Part shown: one piece after another, positions 1 through 8,356 of the stretch
How the letters are laid out: each line of letters begins with the position of its first letter
Numbering within the stretch: position 1 is the stretch's first letter
NCBI GenBank assembly: GCA_029857875.1
Contig: JAOUGB010000033.1
Span: forward strand, 1-11,298
Direction of reading: 5' to 3'
From: Desulfobacteraceae bacterium
Lineage (GTDB): Bacteria > Desulfobacterota > Desulfobacteria > Desulfobacterales > UBA11574
DNA length: 11,298 bases
Notes under the pieces: model-generated
Databases searched by the model: none
Told to the model about the DNA's origin: nothing
The model's input: the letters and a program-made list of their open reading frames with translations, nothing else
Translations under genes and position numbers: made by a program

Positions 1-41
1 CGCCGGTGGAATTTATAAAAGCTCTTGATGAAAAGCTATAA
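1..41 (+). CDS. 3' end of an unidentified gene (partial)
   Basis: The third forward frame reads PVEFIKALDEKL and then a TAA stop at 39-41. The composition is protein-like, with an amphipathic helical C-terminus, and the stop is followed by non-coding palindromic DNA, so this is probably the tail of a gene that starts left of the window. Twelve residues are too few to name a family. The other two forward frames also stop within 30 bases, so the frame choice is an inference. Confidence 0.35.
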   Translation, partial: PVEFIKALDEKL

Positions 42-100
42 GTACATGTATTTGTAAATACGGTAACGCATTTATATTTTAGTTTATTCATTCTATGTAT

Positions 101-232
101 GCAAAAGTGTAAAGTGCCTAAAGTGAACTAAAGTGCCTAAAGTTAAGGTATTCTATCAATTTTAATTATAATTGATCGCGCTGAAAGCGCGTTCCTCAAA
201 TTTAGCTCACTTTAGGCACTTCAAACTTTTGG
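101..232. repeat. 132-bp palindromic repeat element (MITE-like or REP-like)
   Basis: The arms at 101-132 and 201-232 are inverted copies of each other, with about 4 mismatches in 32 and a perfect 15-bp core (AAGTGCCTAAAGTGA at 112-126 against its complement at 207-221). The left arm also holds a 15-bp direct repeat, TAAAGTGCCTAAAGT, at 110-124 and 129-143. Between the arms are two more perfect inverted repeats: ATCAATT/AATTGAT (155-161/170-176) and CGCGCT-gaa-AGCGCG (177-182/186-191). It carries no ORF and lies between two convergent genes, so it may end transcription from either side. The nested symmetry suggests a dispersed, possibly mobilisable repeat family; that is inferred, as only one copy is present here. 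Confidence 0.75.
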
Positions 233-265
233 ACTTCAGTTAATACGGGGCAGTATCCAGATAAA

Positions 266-281
266 AATACGATATCGTATT
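266..281 (-). terminator. Possible weak terminator of the kinase operon
   Basis: AATACGATATCGTATT is a perfect 16-bp palindrome. Read on the minus strand, downstream of the stop codon at 303-305, it can fold as a 6-bp stem with a 4-base loop and runs into TTTATC. The stem is AT-rich, so termination would be weak. A palindromic protein-binding site is the alternative reading. Confidence 0.35.
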
Positions 282-302
282 AATGAATCAGAGCACTAAG
301 AT

Positions 303-1796
303 TTAATTCTTGACGGGAAGTAAAACAGTAAACACACTCCCTTTTCCGGGTTCGCTCTCTACATTGATGAATCCGCCCATGGAATCCAGAAGCCCTTTCA
401 CGATGGGCAGCCCAAGGCCGGTTCCGGTGATATATCTGGTTTTATCGTCTTTTACCCTGTAAAACCTATCAAAGATTTTATTCAGATATTTGTCGGCGAT
501 ACCAAATCCATTGTCTTTAACACTTACGCGCACGTTGATTCCGGCCATATCAATCGTTACGATAATTTCTCCACCCTCTTGTGTATAATTGATGGCATTG
601 GTAACAAGATTTCCAAAAATACTTTCAAGTGCAATGGGATCTGCGATAAGTTCAGGGAGTTCATCCTGTGGCAGTACAAGGGTGAGAGACTGTTTCTTTT
701 TTTGAGCCGAAGTTCTTAGAAATTCGATGATGTTCTTCAGAATCTCTTCAAGTCGAAGGGATTGAGGTTCATGACAAATAATTCCTTCCTCGATACGTGA
801 AAGGTCAAGCAGATCTCCAATCAGCGAAATCAATCCTTTTGTTTTTTCCCTGGCACGGTCGAGAATATGCTGATCTTGCGCAAATTCTTCACCCACCATG
901 TCTTTGATGACAAGGGCGAGTTGTTCATGGATGGTGGACAATGGGGATCGCAATTCGTGTGAAACCTTTGCAACGAATTCTGATTTTAGGTGGTCCAAAA
1001 GCTTCATGGCGCTAATGTCCACAATATTGAGCACTGCTCCAAGGCATTCCTTTTTTTCCCCCAAAACCGGCTGTCCTCTGGCCATAAAATATTTCTCACC
1101 AGGAAGAGAAAACTCGTAATTCGGAATGTCGTCATAATCCACATGTTTTCCCTGAGATATTTCCAGGACCAGGCGACAAAGGTCTTCATCCGGTAGATAG
1201 TCCTCTATCCGGTTGCCGGTTTTCACGTTGTTATCAAGACCAAGAAGCTGTCTGAAGGCGGGATTCATCAACATCACCCGGCCTTTAGGGTCAGTTACCA
1301 CAACACCGCTGGGAAACGATTCAATGATGGTTCGGATACGGCTTTTTTCCGTATCCAGATCAGACAGCGTCCTGTTTCTCTCCTGCTCAAGCCTTTTTGC
1401 CTCTTGTATAAAATTAATTTTCTCCCAGGCTCGATTGACGACAATTCTAAGCTGATCCGGCTCAAAGGGCTTGGGGATGAAGTCATAGGCCCCTTGTTTC
1501 ATGGCTTCGATGGCTGTTTCTACAGTCGCATATCCCGTGATTACGATAACTTGTATGGTTTTACTCAGCATCCGAATGCGCTTTAAAACCTCCAGCCCGT
1601 CCATGCCCGGCATCTTCAGATCCAGAAGAACGATGTCGATCCTCTCTTTGTCCAATACATCCAATGCCTCGTCTCCGCGTGTGGCTTTCATGACCTTAAA
1701 ACCGGTGCGGGTGAGGATCCGTTCAGATGCATCACGAATATCCTGCTCATCATCAACAACCAGTATCGCTGCGTCTGATTTAATCTCCACGTGCAT
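303..1796 (-). CDS. Hybrid response regulator / histidine kinase (receiver-PAS-HisKA-HATPase)
   Basis: A cytoplasmic two-component signalling protein with no membrane segment. Residues about 10-125 form a receiver domain with acidic pair D15/D16, phospho-acceptor D59 (VLLDLKMPGMDG), T87 and K109. A short coiled coil (about 130-155) leads into a PAS domain (about 152-265). The HisKA domain carries H280 in VSHELRSPL, and the ATPase domain shows an N box near 396-405 (NLVTNAINYT), a G1 box DNGFGI and a G2 box GTGLGLPIVKG (458-468). It probably receives phosphate on D59 and autophosphorylates H280, acting as an intermediate in a phosphorelay; no DNA-binding output domain is present. The ATG at 1796 sits directly against the AAAGGAG ribosome site, so GTG at 1790 (spacing 6) may be the real start. 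The 5' end overlaps the upstream kinase gene, which implies translational coupling. Confidence 0.93.
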   Translation of the reverse strand: MHVEIKSDAAILVVDDEQDIRDASERILTRTGFKVMKATRGDEALDVLDKERIDIVLLDLKMPGMDGLEVLKRIRMLSKTIQVIVITGYATVETAIEAMKQGAYDFIPKPFEPDQLRIVVNRAWEKINFIQEAKRLEQERNRTLSDLDTEKSRIRTIIESFPSGVVVTDPKGRVMLMNPAFRQLLGLDNNVKTGNRIEDYLPDEDLCRLVLEISQGKHVDYDDIPNYEFSLPGEKYFMARGQPVLGEKKECLGAVLNIVDISAMKLLDHLKSEFVAKVSHELRSPLSTIHEQLALVIKDMVGEEFAQDQHILDRAREKTKGLISLIGDLLDLSRIEEGIICHEPQSLRLEEILKNIIEFLRTSAQKKKQSLTLVLPQDELPELIADPIALESIFGNLVTNAINYTQEGGEIIVTIDMAGINVRVSVKDNGFGIADKYLNKIFDRFYRVKDDKTRYITGTGLGLPIVKGLLDSMGGFINVESEPGKGSVFTVLLPVKN

Positions 1797-3267
1797 CTCC
1801 TTTATTTTCTTGAGTGCCGATGGGAAGTATTATCGAAAAGGTTGTTCCTTTTTCTCGCCTGCTTTCAGCACGGATATGACCCCCATGATTTTGAACGATT
1901 CGGTAAGCCAGACTAAGGCCCAGACCGGTCCCTTTGCCTTCTTCTTTAGTGGTAAAAAACGGTTCGAAAATATGGGGAAGATTTTCTTCGGATATCCCTG
2001 GTCCTGTATCGGATATTTCAATGCAGACCTGTTCTTCGCTCTTTAATAGGAGACTTTTTACTGTCAAAATCCCCTTTCCCTCCATGGCCTGGGCTGCATT
2101 GAGAATGATGTTCATAAACAAATGATACAGTTGCTGGATATCAACAAGCACCAAAGGAAGTGATGCATTCAGGTCCTTTACGATATTGATGTTGTGGAAC
2201 AGGGTCTGGCTTTCGAGCAAAAAAAGAGTTCGGGTGAGTGCCTTGTTGATGTCATGGGGACGCATCAGGTGGCGTGTCTGCCGGGTAAACTCGAGGAGTT
2301 CCTTTACCGTGTCGCGGCATCTCTTTGCATCTCTCAATATACGGTGTAAATCTTCTTTTGCCCCTTCCTCGAGATCATATTCTTCCAGGATGAGTTTGGC
2401 AAACAGAGTGATCCCCCCGAGGGGGTTGTTTAGCTGATGCGCAACTCCTGCGGCCAGTTTCCCTAGTGATGACATTTTTTCCGCCTGAAGAAGCTGAAGT
2501 TGGGTTTTTTCAAGCTCTTCTTTCATCCGGAGCTCTTCTCGTAGATCATGAAAAAAGCCGATAGTTGCGATCTCTTTCTCGTTCTCATAAATAATGGAAG
2601 CATTCAGCATGATGGGAATAATTTCACCATATTTACTGATAATGTCTACCTTATAGGATTTGAGTTTTCCTTTGCCGTCGTAGTCATCACTTCTGAGGTT
2701 TCTCATCACCTCATACGCATTATTATCAGGATATATATCCCGAACATTCAGATGATTTAGCGCTTCATCCACCGTATAGCCAAAAACCTTTTCGGCAGCT
2801 TCATTGAAGATGAGAATTTTGCCTTTTGTATCCGAAGAAATAATGCCGTCCACAGCACTTGAAATGAGATTTCGTAAAAAGGCATTGGAACGCTGAAGTT
2901 TTTCTTCGAGTCCACCCCTGGTGGGAAGGTCAAAATCCATGCTGACATAAGCTTCGATTTCGTTGCCGGAATAGATGGGGTATGCAAAAAAACACGGCAT
3001 TTCATTGAGGTCTAACGTGCTTTCTGGTTTGGGCATTAATGTGGGCTTGCGCTTTTCAATAGACTCTTTTACGGCACAATTTTCACAAGGGGAAGAGCGA
3101 TCATAAAACACGTGATGACAGTGTTTTCCGATAGTTTCAGAATCAGCGAGTCCATTCATCCGGCAATTGGCAGCAAGGATTTTAAATTCAGGTGAAACCA
3201 CAATGAACCTTCTTTTGAAAGCGCCGATCGCCTTGAGCAAATAATTTTTTTCAGTCTCTATGCCCAT
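1780..3267 (-). CDS. NtrB-like PAS sensor histidine kinase
   Basis: A soluble sensor kinase of about 495 residues from ATG 3267. A TTG at 3291 would add eight residues but lacks a ribosome site, so the ATG is preferred. An N-terminal PAS-like domain carries a cysteine/histidine cluster (C50-H51-H52, then C61 and C64 in SPCENC), a pattern seen in redox or metal-linked PAS domains. A second PAS domain spans about 122-245, then a coiled coil and a HisKA domain with H277 in [10 protein letters not shown], where the usual glutamate after the histidine is glutamine. The ATPase domain has an N box ([10 protein letters not shown]), DTGPGI and GTGLGLS. The closest general type is the NtrB/AtoS-like kinase that normally phosphorylates a sigma-54 activator; here the next gene in the operon is a receiver-kinase hybrid that could take the phosphate. 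The signal sensed is unknown. Confidence 0.92.
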   Translation of the reverse strand: MGIETEKNYLLKAIGAFKRRFIVVSPEFKILAANCRMNGLADSETIGKHCHHVFYDRSSPCENCAVKESIEKRKPTLMPKPESTLDLNEMPCFFAYPIYSGNEIEAYVSMDFDLPTRGGLEEKLQRSNAFLRNLISSAVDGIISSDTKGKILIFNEAAEKVFGYTVDEALNHLNVRDIYPDNNAYEVMRNLRSDDYDGKGKLKSYKVDIISKYGEIIPIMLNASIIYENEKEIATIGFFHDLREELRMKEELEKTQLQLLQAEKMSSLGKLAAGVAHQLNNPLGGITLFAKLILEEYDLEEGAKEDLHRILRDAKRCRDTVKELLEFTRQTRHLMRPHDINKALTRTLFLLESQTLFHNINIVKDLNASLPLVLVDIQQLYHLFMNIILNAAQAMEGKGILTVKSLLLKSEEQVCIEISDTGPGISEENLPHIFEPFFTTKEEGKGTGLGLSLAYRIVQNHGGHIRAESRREKGTTFSIILPIGTQENKGDARGD

Positions 3268-3771
3268 AATACGCCCGATATAGATGCACAAATCTTAAGA
3301 GGATTCGTTTCTTTAGAGATTCAGATGTTTTAAAGGTTGTTCATATTAATCAATCAAATCGACAGGTTGAGTTTCTTTCAATATACACGCAATCAATCAT
3401 AACATCTTTCAGAAGTCAACCGCTGTTTTTTCGAATTTTCTCACTGCCAGCTGTTAAAGGCTATTAACGAAAACTTGACAAGATTTTAGATTATTTTACA
3501 CTGAGGTTGCGGCGATTCAAAATAGCCAAAACCTGATAACCATGTCACCATGTAGTAGTTTTGTCAATAAAAAGATGTTTAAAAATAAATGCCAAAGCCT
3601 TGAGATCAACTGGTAATCTTTGTCCAAAATTTGACTCGTTATGCAAGGTTTGGATCAAATAATCACGGTTGACGACCCGGCTTTTGGTAAGTATCATATC
3701 GCCTGCCTTATTGAGGTTAGTGATTACAAACGCTGATGTCATGACTTCTTATACATCGAGGTGACAGGATT
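3268..3771. other. Intergenic region between the kinase operon and the MFS gene
   Basis: About 500 bases of AT-rich DNA between divergent genes. It must hold the kinase-operon promoter, but I cannot point to a convincing -35/-10 pair or -24/-12 site for it on the minus strand. On the plus strand a perfect TTGACA occurs at 3475-3480. A 65-codon open frame on the minus strand (3545-3742) has no good ribosome site and is not called. Confidence 0.6.
3475..3502 (+). promoter_or_regulatory. Possible sigma-70 promoter for the MFS gene
   Basis: TTGACA at 3475-3480 is followed after 16 bases by TACACT (3497-3502), which matches 4 of 6 positions of the -10 consensus. The orientation fits the transporter at 3772, but the leader would be about 260 bases long, so a nearer promoter is possible. 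Confidence 0.35.
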
Positions 3772-4995
3772 ATGGCTAAACGGGTGAGTATTTCAGACTT
3801 TCTCGGCCTTCGCAAAAGTACCGTCGGGATGCTGTTCATGGTTATCCTTGTGGGTATGGGCGAGCGGATGGCCGAAAGGTTTTTACCGATTTATCTCATT
3901 GCTCTGGGAGGCGGTGCCATATCCATCGGTCTTCTAAACGGCCTCGACAACCTATTGTCCGCTCTCTATGCTTTTCCCGGAGGCTATCTTTCCGACCGCA
4001 TGGGCACCAAAAAAGCCCTGCTTGTCTTTAACATCATTGCCATGTTCGGATTTCTCATCGTCATCCTGATTCCTTATTGGCAGGCGGTATTACTGGGAGC
4101 ATTTTTTTTCCTTTCATGGTCGGCCATCTCTTTACCGGCAACCATGAGCCTTATTGCCCGAGTGTTGCCCATGAACAAACGAACCATGGGGGTTTCTATG
4201 CACTCTCTAATGAGGAGAATCCCCATGGGGCTCGGACCGATTTTGGGCGGCGTGTGTATCGGTCTATGGGGTGAGCGTAACGGTGTTCGGCTTGCCTTTG
4301 TGTGTGCCTTTGTGCTGGCGATTGTGGCAACGATACTCCAACAAGCTCTCATCGAAGAAGACCCACCCAAAAGTGCTGTTGAATCATCTTCGAAAGCACC
4401 TGAAAAAAATCCCCTAAAGCTATTACATGAAATGAATCCGTCGCTCAAACGATTACTGGTTTCAGATATTCTGGTTCGGTTTTGCGAACAGATTCCCTAT
4501 GCGTTTGTCGTGGTTTGGTGCATGAAAACCATTACCGAACCGGTTAGCGCTTTATCATTCGGCGTATTAACAGGCATTGAGATGACTACCGCTATGCTGG
4601 TGTATATCCCTGTGGCGTATCTGGCGGATAAAACGACAAAAAAGCCATTTGTCGTCATAACGTTTGGGTTTTTTTCGATTTTTCCGGTGGTGCTTCTGTT
4701 CTGCCAATCGTTTAAATGGCTGGTATTGGCTTTTATCTTGCGCGGTCTTAAGGAGTTCGGTGAACCGACCCGAAAAGCACTGATCATGGATCTTGCTCCT
4801 GAAGACCGGAAAGCCGCAATGTTCGGTCTGTATTATCTTCTTCGGGATATCGTTGTCTCTATCGCGGCTTTTGGTGGTGCTTTTCTCTGGCAGATCGGTC
4901 CGTCCACGAACTTTATGGTTGCATTTTTGTTTGGTGTCGCAGGAACTGCTTTATTTGCCCTCTATGGTACTGATTTTCCAGTCAATGAGCAATAG
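3772..4995 (+). CDS. Major facilitator superfamily transporter
   Basis: A 407-residue inner-membrane protein with about 12 hydrophobic segments in two halves. The MFS loop 2-3 signature is clear at 71-83 (GYLSDRMGTKKAL), and a weaker second-half equivalent is at about 282-292 (AYLADKTTKKP). A hydrophilic central loop lies at about 193-228. It probably exchanges a small molecule or drug with protons or another ion; the substrate cannot be read from sequence. The start is supported by GAGGTGA seven bases before the ATG. It converges on the deacylase gene, and no functional link to its neighbours is evident. A general efflux carrier is the likeliest annotation. Confidence 0.9.
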   Translation: MAKRVSISDFLGLRKSTVGMLFMVILVGMGERMAERFLPIYLIALGGGAISIGLLNGLDNLLSALYAFPGGYLSDRMGTKKALLVFNIIAMFGFLIVILIPYWQAVLLGAFFFLSWSAISLPATMSLIARVLPMNKRTMGVSMHSLMRRIPMGLGPILGGVCIGLWGERNGVRLAFVCAFVLAIVATILQQALIEEDPPKSAVESSSKAPEKNPLKLLHEMNPSLKRLLVSDILVRFCEQIPYAFVVVWCMKTITEPVSALSFGVLTGIEMTTAMLVYIPVAYLADKTTKKPFVVITFGFFSIFPVVLLFCQSFKWLVLAFILRGLKEFGEPTRKALIMDLAPEDRKAAMFGLYYLLRDIVVSIAAFGGAFLWQIGPSTNFMVAFLFGVAGTALFALYGTDFPVNEQ

Positions 4996-5112
4996 CACGT
5001 TTGATAAAGTCATTCTGTTGAAAGACTTTAACCTCAATTGAGCGATTAAATGGATGTGGTCGGCAAGGATTTTTTAAGCGTGAAAAATAGAAATTTAGCG
5101 ATAGGCTTTCAT

Positions 5113-6096
5113 CTACTCTATTCCAAATGCCAGAACCGGCATTCCGGGAAATGCAACGGAAGAGTCGCAATGTCCTAAAACAATGCCGTCGTGTAAAGCA
5201 GTCAGCGTTTTTTGTAATTTCCCAAACGTATTGTAGATTTTACCTAAAGTCTGATCTTTTTTAACAATATCTCCCGGTTTAACCAAAAATCTGATTATAC
5301 CGCTGGTTGTACTTTGGGGCTTGGCGAAATAATTGAGGATTTTACCTTTATAAATGTCGGGGATCTGATATTGGAACAGCTCGTTAACCGGTTTAATCAT
5401 TTCAAGATATAACAAAATCTTTTCGATGGATCTTACACCATATTCGACATTTTTTTCGTTAATAATATTAGGCTCTCCGAGTTCCAGTGTCAGCGCCGGT
5501 ATATTATGTTTATGCAGGTTGACACAAAGAGATTTGTGAAGTTCTTCCGTGTCACGCACCACCAATAATCCGGTTGTCGAAGCAAAAAGCTCGCTGGTCC
5601 GGTTGACATCGGAAAGCTTGGGATCGCGATCCGGATCAATCAACGCATAGGGCATCGATTTGATCCAATCATTGTGGAGATCCAAAACAATCCTGGGATT
5701 CGTTTTAAGAATCGTCGTAAATATGATATCCGCTATTCTCTCCCCTAGAGAGCCGTCTTTATTTCCCGGAAAGGAACGGTTGAGATCTTCTTTACTTAAC
5801 GTAATATGCCGGGAGGCTGTTTCAAAACCGATGGGATTCATCAGAGGAAAAGCAAAAATAGCGCCCTTAATAAGCTTTCTTCCCAGACGGATTTTTTTGA
5901 AGATCTCTTGGATAATTACAACACCGCCGACTTCGTCGCCATGACTACAAGCCGTCAGCCACACAACTGGTCCCGGATTTCCGCTGTCCGCAGACATAAT
6001 CGGTAACCGCCTTTTCGAAAGATCGGATCCTGTAGGTATTTTGAAAAATGAGTATCTGATTTTTGGGTGCAATGGGGTGGTTTTATTATCGGTCAT
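5113..6096 (-). CDS. Zinc-dependent deacylase, succinylglutamate desuccinylase/aspartoacylase (AstE/AspA) family
   Basis: A 327-residue cytoplasmic M14-like metal hydrolase that cleaves N-acyl amino acids or related amides. Zinc ligands are visible as H52 and E55 (CSHGDEVGG) and H141 (DLHN). The substrate-binding signature DLNRSFPG is at 104-111, preceded by PLMNPIGFE, and the likely catalytic glutamate is in LELGE (205 or 208). The last ~75 residues form the biotinyl-like beta barrel typical of the family (GIIRFLVKPGDIVKK). It lies 161 bp downstream of the methyltransferase-ATP-grasp gene on the same strand, which suggests that it hydrolyses or edits an amide related to that enzyme's product. 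No clear ribosome site precedes ATG 6096. The true substrate is unknown; it should not be assumed to be succinylglutamate, since no other arginine-catabolism gene is present. Confidence 0.88.
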   Translation of the reverse strand: MTDNKTTPLHPKIRYSFFKIPTGSDLSKRRLPIMSADSGNPGPVVWLTACSHGDEVGGVVIIQEIFKKIRLGRKLIKGAIFAFPLMNPIGFETASRHITLSKEDLNRSFPGNKDGSLGERIADIIFTTILKTNPRIVLDLHNDWIKSMPYALIDPDRDPKLSDVNRTSELFASTTGLLVVRDTEELHKSLCVNLHKHNIPALTLELGEPNIINEKNVEYGVRSIEKILLYLEMIKPVNELFQYQIPDIYKGKILNYFAKPQSTTSGIIRFLVKPGDIVKKDQTLGKIYNTFGKLQKTLTALHDGIVLGHCDSSVAFPGMPVLAFGIE

Positions 6097-6155
6097 TGTT
6101 ATTCATTAATCTTGACGAAGTGAAAGAAGTTCGATTCCAATTGTTTTAGACCAAA

Positions 6156-6179
6156 AGGCGAGTATTATTTGAATCGCCT
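6156..6179 (-). terminator. Weak hairpin between the fusion gene and the deacylase gene
   Basis: AGGCGA (6156-6161) and TCGCCT (6174-6179) form a 6-bp stem with a 12-base loop, followed by TTTT on the minus strand. It could partly end transcripts of the fusion gene, or only process or stabilise a two-gene message. Confidence 0.3.
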
Positions 6180-6257
6180 GAAGCAAGCCTTGGATTTATC
6201 AAAAAACGTTTCAGGGCCAACGAAAAGTGATTTGGACAACAGTCTTTCAGGAAATTT

Positions 6258-8261
6258 TTAGCTCCGGTTAAAAGCGGTTTTCAATTGTACTGTGCGGGTT
6301 TCTTCTGTGCAAACAGGAACGTCTGAAACATGAGGACTTTGCAGTCGCTGTTCAGCTGCATCAAGGATAGCCCGTATCATTTCCGCATAGGACATTTCTG
6401 CAAATTTTGCCATTTTTGCCAGATGACCGTCCCAACACCAACCAGGGTTTGGATTTACTTCCAGAAGCTTGGGATGTCCTTTTGCGTCGAGTCTCCAATC
6501 AAACCGGCTGTAATCCCTGCATTCCAGTCTTTCAAACAACTTCATACAGCATTCCACAATGAACTTCTCGGTTTTCTCCGGCAATTTCGCTGGAATAGTT
6601 TTGATTTTGTAATACGGAGAATCCGGAATCCACTTTGCTTCATATCCGCAAACCCTTGGCAGTTCTTCGGGAACAGCCGAATAATCCTCTTCTGCTATCG
6701 GCAAAACATTATAAGATGTCAATGGGTTCCCGATAACACCGACACTCAGATCTTTTCCGGTCAAGAATTCTTCAACAAGAATCGGTTTATCATAACCCAG
6801 TTTTTCTCGAATCATAGAGATTGCGTTGAGGAGTTGCTCAAAGTTGTTTGCAACACTTTGCTGTGTAATGCCGAAACTGGAATCTCCATAGTTGGGCTTA
6901 ACAATGACCGGAAAGGAAAATGGCAAGTTAAAGGTGGTGTCATCCGGTTCGATGAAAAACGCTTCTGGAACCGGGATTCCCATTTCACTGGCGATTCCCC
7001 GAACCAGGGACTTGTCGTAGCAGAATGCAAGACATTGGGTAGAAGATCCGGTGTAAGGTATATCAAGTACTTCAAGGAGTGCCGGAAGATGAAGTTCCTT
7101 TCGAGGATCATTGTTAAAGCCTTCATCGCAGAGGTTAAAGACAAAATGAATTTTTCCGGCCTTTCTGTTTAAATCCTGAATCATCGTATCGTGGTTAGAC
7201 AGATAGCTGAAATCATATTCGGGTAATGCCTGTAGCGCTGATTTCAATTGGTCAATGGTGTAAAAATCGTCCTCGTCGAAAACTCCGCAAGGTTTCAACG
7301 TATCGGGCTTGTTTGGATCACCGAAAATGACGACAATCTGCTTTTTGGGATCTTTTTTTAATTTTTTAGGGACGCGGCTCCATTCTTTTTTTACCTTTCC
7401 GGTGATGATGATTCGTTTCTCCATCATTCCCAGATCCTGATTCCTTACCGAATTTGTAGAGATTTCACCGTGAACGATTGCATCGGAAAAACCAGCTTTT
7501 TCAAAGAGTTTTGCCAGATCATCTCTTGTGTAAAGCCTTTCGGCGTAAAATTGGTCTGCAATGATTCCTTTAGTCACATCCGTTACGATTTCTCTTGAAA
7601 TGAGACGTTGTTCGTCTACGGAAAGGGTGCGTTCTCTGCAAACAAATAGTTTCTTGTCAATCCATTCCCATGACCGGCTTTGAAAATTCTTTTTAAGATA
7701 TTCACCGTCCGTCACGTCGAGAAGGAGTCTTCCCCAGGGTTTTAGCACCTTGAATATTTCCTTTAATATCCTCAGGTCGTCCTGGACAGTTTCAAAATAT
7801 CCGAAGCTGTTCCCGAGCATCATGACAACCTCAAAAGAGTCCGGAGAAAAGGGAAGTTTTCTGGCATCTCCCTCCCTGAATCTAACATTGATATTCTCTT
7901 TTCTTGCCGTTGCTTTTGCCTTTTGAACCAAAAAGCGCGACCTGTCCAGTCCTTCGGCCTTAAATCCTCTTCGAGAAAGTTCCAAGACGTGTCGCCCCTG
8001 ACCACAACATAGATCAAGAATATTGTCCTCATTTTTCAATTCGACAATCTTAGAAAACAGATCGACTTCTTTACGTGTCATATGAATATCTTCAACAACA
8101 TCCGAATCGGTCTTAAGATAAAGAGAATTAAAGATGCAGTTCCACCAATCCGACGGAACGTAGGTTTCAAGATCCTCTACGGGGCCTAAAGTCGTGACGC
8201 GCTTGTCTGTTTTCTTTTTCGTTTTTAAAGATTTTTTGGCTGTCTTTTTCAACGGTGACAT
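6258..8261 (-). CDS. Fusion of a SAM methyltransferase with a Ddl-like ATP-grasp ligase
   Basis: A 667-residue two-enzyme protein. It begins with a lysine-rich, probably disordered tail (1-22). Residues about 60-290 are a class I SAM methyltransferase: motif I DLCCGQGRH (83-91), acidic D106, GDARKLPF (131-138) and MLGNSFGYF (148-156). Residues about 307-640 match the D-alanine-D-alanine ligase type of ATP-grasp: FNLCDEGFNND (375-385), LDIPYTGSS (399-407), PVIVKPNYGDSSFGI (451-465), VEEFLTGKDLSVGVIG (496-511) and the metal-binding end with D588, E601 and N603 (LLEVNPNPGW). Such ligases join a carboxylate to an amine through an acyl phosphate. It is unlikely to be a cell-wall Ddl because of the fusion and context. 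ATG 8261 follows AAAGGAG with only two spacer bases. Expression probably starts at a sigma-54 promoter (8357-8373). The substrates are unknown. Confidence 0.88.
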   Translation of the reverse strand: MSPLKKTAKKSLKTKKKTDKRVTTLGPVEDLETYVPSDWWNCIFNSLYLKTDSDVVEDIHMTRKEVDLFSKIVELKNEDNILDLCCGQGRHVLELSRRGFKAEGLDRSRFLVQKAKATARKENINVRFREGDARKLPFSPDSFEVVMMLGNSFGYFETVQDDLRILKEIFKVLKPWGRLLLDVTDGEYLKKNFQSRSWEWIDKKLFVCRERTLSVDEQRLISREIVTDVTKGIIADQFYAERLYTRDDLAKLFEKAGFSDAIVHGEISTNSVRNQDLGMMEKRIIITGKVKKEWSRVPKKLKKDPKKQIVVIFGDPNKPDTLKPCGVFDEDDFYTIDQLKSALQALPEYDFSYLSNHDTMIQDLNRKAGKIHFVFNLCDEGFNNDPRKELHLPALLEVLDIPYTGSSTQCLAFCYDKSLVRGIASEMGIPVPEAFFIEPDDTTFNLPFSFPVIVKPNYGDSSFGITQQSVANNFEQLLNAISMIREKLGYDKPILVEEFLTGKDLSVGVIGNPLTSYNVLPIAEEDYSAVPEELPRVCGYEAKWIPDSPYYKIKTIPAKLPEKTEKFIVECCMKLFERLECRDYSRFDWRLDAKGHPKLLEVNPNPGWCWDGHLAKMAKFAEMSYAEMIRAILDAAEQRLQSPHVSDVPVCTEETRTVQLKTAFNRS

Positions 8262-8267
8262 GTCTCC

Positions 8268-8327
8268 TTTAATGATGGGTCTATTGGTTTAATGATGGGT
8301 CTATTGGTTTAATAATGGGTCTATGGG
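8268..8327. repeat. Three tandem 20-bp repeats in the leader of the fusion gene
   Basis: The unit TTTAATGATGGGTCTATTGG occurs exactly twice (8268-8287 and 8288-8307), then once with two changes (8308-8327). The array begins next to the ribosome site of the fusion gene and falls wholly inside its predicted 5' untranslated region. A period of 20 is not a codon multiple, so it is not coding. It may bind a regulator or small RNA, or vary in copy number. Confidence 0.9.
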
Positions 8328-8356
8328 TTCATATTTTACCAGTTCCTTTAAATAAG

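Noticed and set aside
101..232. Repeats at the left end as a CRISPR array
   Set aside because: There are only two direct copies of a 15-bp unit with a 4-base gap, no spacers and no cas genes; the dominant symmetry is inverted.
1501..2046. 181-codon open frame on the + strand over the kinase junction
   Set aside because: It is antisense to conserved receiver and ATPase motifs and has a Ser-rich, low-quality translation, so it is a shadow.
3545..3742. 65-codon open frame on the minus strand between the kinase and MFS genes
   Set aside because: Only a weak AGAAG sits before the ATG, no recognisable family is seen, and it lies in the leader region of the oppositely oriented MFS gene. It may be chance; conservation in relatives would change this.
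5005..5030. Inverted repeat TAAAGTC/GACTTTA between the convergent MFS and deacylase genes as a terminator
   Set aside because: The stem is AT-rich with a 12-base loop and no T tract on either strand, so the evidence is too weak to call.
6330..7172. 280-codon open frame on the + strand opposite the methyltransferase-ATP-grasp gene
   Set aside because: It is the antisense of a region with clear ATP-grasp motifs; the translation is Phe/Cys/Arg-rich and without any domain pattern, so it is a shadow.
6258..7350. ATP-grasp half as a standalone cell-wall ddl gene
   Set aside because: The frame is continuous with the methyltransferase domain, with no stop, no internal ribosome site and no peptidoglycan genes nearby.
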